Shown piece after piece: positions 60,350-64,000 of a DNA stretch of 64,000 nt. A model generated the notes under the pieces. It did no database searches. It was not told the DNA's origin and worked only from the letters and a program-made list of their open reading frames with translations. Location of the stretch: positions 2,418,001-2,482,000 of the forward strand of contig AP031437.1 in assembly GCA_042854365.1 (NCBI GenBank). Reading direction: 5' to 3'. Source of the stretch: Anaeromassilibacillus sp001305115 (GTDB lineage: Bacteria; Bacillota; Clostridia; Oscillospirales; Acutalibacteraceae). How positions within the stretch are numbered: the stretch's first letter is position 1; every line of letters starts with the position of its first letter. Both the position numbers and the translations under genes were made by a program.

Positions 60350-61561
60350 TCAGCCGACAGTTTGGCGGTGGACAATGTGATAACCCGCATCAGAAATCGC
60401 CTTTTCAATCTGCTCAACATGCGCCCAGTTGCGCGTCTCCATGGCAATACGCAGGTAACAGCCGTTGATGTCGGTGTCTTCACCGCCGCGATCATGGTGA
60501 ACGCTGACTACATTTGCACCCAGATCAGCAATCAATGCGGAGACTTCCTTGAGTTGTCCAGGTTTGTCAATCATCTCAATAATCAACTCAGCCGAACGGC
60601 CCGCCTTCATAAGGCCACGGTTGATCACCTTTGACAGAATCGTCACATCAATGTTACCGCCAGAAAGGATACAGGCAACCTTTTTCCCTTTGACATCCAC
60701 CTTGTTAAACATGGCCGCGGCAACCGCAACCGCACCAGCACCTTCGGTAATCAGTTTCTGCTGTTCGATCAACGCCAAAATAGCGGTTGCCGTCTCGTCA
60801 TCGCTGACCGTTACAACGCCGTCCACATATTTGCTACACATCTCATAAGTGAGGTCGCCGGGGCATTTCACCGCAATGCCGTCCGCGAATGTGGACACCC
60901 CCGTCAGGCAATGCGGCCCATCCTGTTCCAAAGAGGATTTCATACTGGCCGCACCGGCCGCTTGTACGCCATAAACCTTACACTTCGGATTCAGCGACTT
61001 GATGGCAAACGCTACTCCAGAGATCAGTCCGCCGCCGCCCACAGGCACAATCGCTACATCCATATCGGGAAGCTGCTTGAGCAGTTCTAGTCCGATCGTT
61101 CCCTGCCCCGCGATGACATCCGGATCATTAAAAGGATGGATAAAGGTCAAATTGCGTTCCTTTTGAAGCTCTACCGCACGATTATAGGCGTCGTCGTACA
61201 CACCTTTTACCAATTCCACCTCGGCACCATAGCTCTTGGTGGCCTCCACCTTGGAAATCGGCGCGCCATCCGGAATGCAGATTAACGACGGAATACCATT
61301 GCGTGCAGCGGCCAAGGCAACCCCCTGCGCATGGTTTCCTGCGGAACAGGCAATCACTCCGTGGGCTTTTTCTTCATCAGAAAGCTGTGAAATCTTATAG
61401 TAGGCGCCGCGCACCTTAAACGAACCGGTGACCTGTAGATTTTCGGTCTTCAGATAGATTTCACTCTCCGGGTTGATCTGCGGCGCAGGGATTAAGTCGG
61501 TCTTTCGGATCACCTGCTTCAATACATATGCAGCATGATATACCTTATCCAAAGTTAACAT
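60350..61561 (-). CDS. ilvA: Threonine ammonia-lyase (dehydratase) with one ACT domain
   Basis: A 403-residue PLP enzyme turning threonine into 2-oxobutyrate, the isoleucine precursor. The PLP lysine is K49 in TGSFKVRGA; SAGNHAQGVA and the glycine-rich VGGGGLISG phosphate loop follow. The last about 75 residues (AELIIEMIDKPGQLKEVSALI...) form one ACT-type regulatory domain, shorter than the double domain of E. coli IlvA. I use ATG at 61561 (GGGGG 8 bases ahead). ATG at 61576 is possible. Confidence 0.95.
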   Translation of the reverse strand: MLTLDKVYHAAYVLKQVIRKTDLIPAPQINPESEIYLKTENLQVTGSFKVRGAYYKISQLSDEEKAHGVIACSAGNHAQGVALAAARNGIPSLICIPDGAPISKVEATKSYGAEVELVKGVYDDAYNRAVELQKERNLTFIHPFNDPDVIAGQGTIGLELLKQLPDMDVAIVPVGGGGLISGVAFAIKSLNPKCKVYGVQAAGAASMKSSLEQDGPHCLTGVSTFADGIAVKCPGDLTYEMCSKYVDGVVTVSDDETATAILALIEQQKLITEGAGAVAVAAAMFNKVDVKGKKVACILSGGNIDVTILSKVINRGLMKAGRSAELIIEMIDKPGQLKEVSALIADLGANVVSVHHDRGGEDTDINGCYLRIAMETRNWAHVEQIEKAISDAGYHIVHRQTVG

Positions 61562-61686
61562 CTTTTTTACCCCCATCTGTCATCTAAATTGGGGCCGCGG
61601 TGATTGCCGTCGGCTCTATGTATGGTTGCCGGATGCAAAGGTTCCCTGTGGGCAAATGCGGAACATCTACATCCAGTTTCTTGCAA

Positions 61687-62175
61687 TCATTTTGGCATGG
61701 CCATTGCGCCGGTACGTAAAATCTTCAAAACGTGGTAGGGGCTGTAAAGCTCTATAAACGAATTGATAGTCGTCGCGTCGCCGGTGAGTTCCAAGATCAT
61801 GGTATTTGTCTCAACGCTCAGGACATTCGCATGAAAAACATTGGCCATCTCGACCAACTTTTCACTATTCTGAAGGGTACGCTCCACCTTAATGAGAAGA
61901 TGTTCGCGGACAACGGCGTTCTTTGGGTCAAGCACATCCACCTGCTCAATGTCCACCAACTTACTGACCTGCTTGTCGACCTGCCGCACAATGCGGTCGT
62001 CACCCTGTACTACAATCAGAATGCGAGAATACTCCGTGTTCTCCGTCTGTGCCGCCACGATGCTCAGAATATTATAACAACGGCGGCTAAACAGCCCTGC
62101 GATCCGTAGCAAAACGCCAGGATTATTTTTGGCTAATATAGAAATAATATATTCCTTTTCAGCTGTATTGGTCAT
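61687..62175 (-). CDS. ilvN: Acetolactate synthase small (regulatory) subunit
   Basis: A 162-residue regulatory subunit: an N-terminal ACT domain (EYIISILAKNNPGVLLRIAGLFSRRCYNI) that binds valine for feedback control, and a C-terminal activation domain (ILELTGDATTINSFIELYSPYHVLKILRTGAMAM). It follows ilvB after 14 bases. Confidence 0.97.
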   Translation of the reverse strand: MTNTAEKEYIISILAKNNPGVLLRIAGLFSRRCYNILSIVAAQTENTEYSRILIVVQGDDRIVRQVDKQVSKLVDIEQVDVLDPKNAVVREHLLIKVERTLQNSEKLVEMANVFHANVLSVETNTMILELTGDATTINSFIELYSPYHVLKILRTGAMAMPK

Positions 62176-62189
62176 GTCGCTCCTCCCCC

Positions 62190-63863
62190 TTACATCTCTA
62201 GAATCGGGCTCTCTACCGAAGCACCTGCGGGTACCATCGGTAGGACGTTGACATCCTTATCAATCCGGCAATCGATCAAGACGGGTTCGCGCAAAGCAAG
62301 CGCCTGCTCCAAGACCGAGCGAATATCCGCCTTTGTCCGAATGGTGTATGCCTTTGCACCAAATGCTTCGGCCAACTTGACAAAGTCGGTATTTTTATCG
62401 AGATCCGTCTGTGAAAACCGATTGTCGTAGAAAAGTTTCTGCCATTGGCGCACCATGCCAAGAACGGAATTGTTGAATACAATCTCCAGCACGGGGATGT
62501 TGTAGGCTACTGCGGTAGCAAGCTCATTGCAGTTCATGTGGAAACTTCCATCTCCGGCAATGTTTACGACATGGGTATCCGGGTTTGCCACCTGCGCCCC
62601 CAGGGCCGCCCCAAGGCCAAATCCCATGGTTCCCAATCCGCCGGAAGTGATAAGCTGCCGCGGATGCCGGAAGCGATAGAACTGTGCTGCCCACATCTGA
62701 TGTTGCCCCACATCCGTACAGAGAATCGCATTCGAATCGGTCAAATCGCTGAGGGTCTCCAAGACCTCTTGCGGCGTCACCCCATCGGGATCAGAGACCA
62801 TCTGATGCAACGGATAAGCGGCCTTCCATCCGGCAATATTGTCCATCCACTCCGGATGTGCATGTTGCGGCAGGCGGCGGTTCAGTTCTTCCAGAATCTC
62901 ACGGGCATCCCCTTTCAACTTGAGATCCACATCGATATTCTTATTGAACTCCGCGGAGTCGATATCAATTTGGATGATCGGGCAATGTTGTGCAAACAGC
63001 TTTGCATTGCAAAGGACACGATCTGAAAACCGAGTACCTACAGCGACAAAAAGGTCGCAATTTTTAATCGCGAGCGCGGCCGTATTCGTTCCATGCATGC
63101 CGAGCATCCCCATGTAGCGGTCGTCCGTCTGATCGAAACCGCCTTGGCACATCAGAGAACACGAGACCGGCGCATCCAGGCGATCTGCAAAAATTTTCAA
63201 AGCCTCAAATGCCCCCGATGCGATCACACCACCGCCCGCATAAATAAAAGGACGCTCCGCCTTTTCCAACATTTGCATAGCCTGTTCAAAACGCTGCTCA
63301 AACGGGAATAGATGATGCTTTTCCGGAAGCGGTGGCGCTGGCGGAAGAAACTCCACCTTTTGTGCTGTGATGTCCTTTGGAATATCCACCAATACGGGAC
63401 CCTTGCGCCCACTATTGGCAATCCGAAATGCCTCCCGGATGGTGTCCGCCAGCTTGTGAACATCTTTGACAAGGAAATTGTGCTTGGTGATCGGCATGGT
63501 GATTCCGGTGATGTCCACCTCTTGAAAGCTGTCCAGGCCCAACAAATCCAGATTGACGTTGCCGGTGATCGCCACCACCGGGACAGAATCCATATATGCG
63601 GTTGCAATGCCTGTCACCAGATTGGTTGCACCAGGCCCCGATGTAGCGATACATACGCCGGTCTTACCGCTGGAGCGTGCATACCCGTCTGCCGCGTGGG
63701 CCGCGCCCTGTTCGTGGGCTGTACGGATATGGTTGATCCTGTCCCGGTACTCATATAATGCATCATAAATATTGAGCACCGCTCCGCCGGGATACCCAAA
63801 TACCGTGTCTACCCCCTGCTCCAGCAGGCATTCCATGATGATTTGTGCCCCTGTCAATACCAT
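62190..63863 (-). CDS. ilvB: Acetolactate synthase large (catalytic) subunit
   Basis: A 557-residue thiamine-diphosphate enzyme, first common step of branched-chain amino acid synthesis. The N-terminal glutamate that activates ThDP is in TAHEQGAAHAADGYAR (about 48), FAD-related central domain follows, and the ThDP/Mg motif is GDGSFHMNCNELATA near 440. First gene of ilvB-ilvN-ilvA-ridA, behind a T-box leader. Confidence 0.97.
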   Translation of the reverse strand: MVLTGAQIIMECLLEQGVDTVFGYPGGAVLNIYDALYEYRDRINHIRTAHEQGAAHAADGYARSSGKTGVCIATSGPGATNLVTGIATAYMDSVPVVAITGNVNLDLLGLDSFQEVDITGITMPITKHNFLVKDVHKLADTIREAFRIANSGRKGPVLVDIPKDITAQKVEFLPPAPPLPEKHHLFPFEQRFEQAMQMLEKAERPFIYAGGGVIASGAFEALKIFADRLDAPVSCSLMCQGGFDQTDDRYMGMLGMHGTNTAALAIKNCDLFVAVGTRFSDRVLCNAKLFAQHCPIIQIDIDSAEFNKNIDVDLKLKGDAREILEELNRRLPQHAHPEWMDNIAGWKAAYPLHQMVSDPDGVTPQEVLETLSDLTDSNAILCTDVGQHQMWAAQFYRFRHPRQLITSGGLGTMGFGLGAALGAQVANPDTHVVNIAGDGSFHMNCNELATAVAYNIPVLEIVFNNSVLGMVRQWQKLFYDNRFSQTDLDKNTDFVKLAEAFGAKAYTIRTKADIRSVLEQALALREPVLIDCRIDKDVNVLPMVPAGASVESPILEM

Positions 63864-63940
63864 AGTCCATTCCTCCTGACAAATCTCTTCCTGTTATTCC
63901 TATTTCAAAAGACCCTGTACACATCGTTTTCCTCTTGCAG

Positions 63941-64000
63941 ACAAAACAAAAAGCCTCCATCTCTGTTATTAGAGACGAAGGCTATTTTAGCTCCGCGGTA
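63941..64000 (-). promoter_or_regulatory. 3' end of a T-box riboswitch before ilvB
   Basis: On the minus strand the window starts with TACCGCGGAGC (64000-63990), the end of the conserved T-box antiterminator sequence. It is followed by a 13-base-arm stem with one mismatch (63983-63971 with about 63964-63952) and TTTTTGTTTTG: the T-box terminator. The specifier domain lies outside the window, so the sensed tRNA cannot be read; a branched-chain tRNA is expected from context. Confidence 0.85.

Overview
The window looks like chromosomal DNA of a low-to-mid GC anaerobic Firmicute of class Clostridia, most likely near Oscillospiraceae/Ruminococcaceae. This is inference from several features: a bacterial V-type ATPase operon, the S10-spc-alpha ribosomal order with secY-adk-map-KOW-infA-rpmJ, zinc-type S14 and L36, a short archaeal-type prolyl-tRNA synthetase, strong AGGAGG ribosome binding sites, and a SpoVB-like flippase. 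No species is claimed.

Layout. Positions 1-900 hold the end of one gene and a DUF4130-type putative DNA repair protein. Positions 1.0-3.3 kb hold a lipoprotein and a decayed IS200-type element. Positions 3.4-12.1 kb carry a nine-gene V-ATPase operon on the minus strand (ntpF-I-K-E-C-G-A-B-D, written 5' to 3'), with the complete sodium-site signature in its c-ring subunit. It is divergent from serC-serA (12.5-14.8 kb, serine synthesis). Positions 14.9-16.4 kb are gene-free and hold a palindromic repeat cluster and two decayed tRNA-Arg(CCU) genes. Then come nagA, a second decayed IS200-type element and a secreted leucine-rich-repeat/Ig-like protein (to 20.7 kb).

Positions 21.0-36.9 kb are the ribosomal superoperon on the minus strand, from a promoter near 36.84 kb through rpsJ to rplQ. 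It has an intrinsic terminator inside its long leader and a structured spacer before rpsM. Positions 37-40.3 kb hold small membrane proteins, a PH-domain protein, proS and acpP. Positions 40.3-49.3 kb contain the whole shikimate to phenylalanine/tyrosine route on the plus strand: aroE-aroK, then aroF-tyrA-aroB-aroA-aroC-pheA. The second cluster starts at an excellent promoter and a 46-codon reading frame with nine aromatic residues in sixteen positions, followed by an intrinsic terminator. A second terminator-like hairpin precedes tyrA.

Positions 49.4-59.8 kb are accessory: two copies, in opposite orientation, of a 132-bp inverted-repeat element, prmA, a SpoVB-like flippase, a CmpB-type membrane protein, a kinase/reductase pair, a methyltransferase, a MATE exporter behind an attenuator-like leader, and a secreted protein broken by a frameshift. 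Positions 59.9-64.0 kb on the minus strand are ilvB-ilvN-ilvA-ridA, preceded at the window edge by the 3' end of a T-box riboswitch. IlvA makes the reactive enamine that RidA clears, so this last pair is functionally linked.

The regulatory theme is transcription attenuation: terminators stand in the leaders of rpsJ, aroF, tyrA, the MATE gene, acpP and ilvB. The most interesting candidate is the aromatic-rich small frame before aroF.
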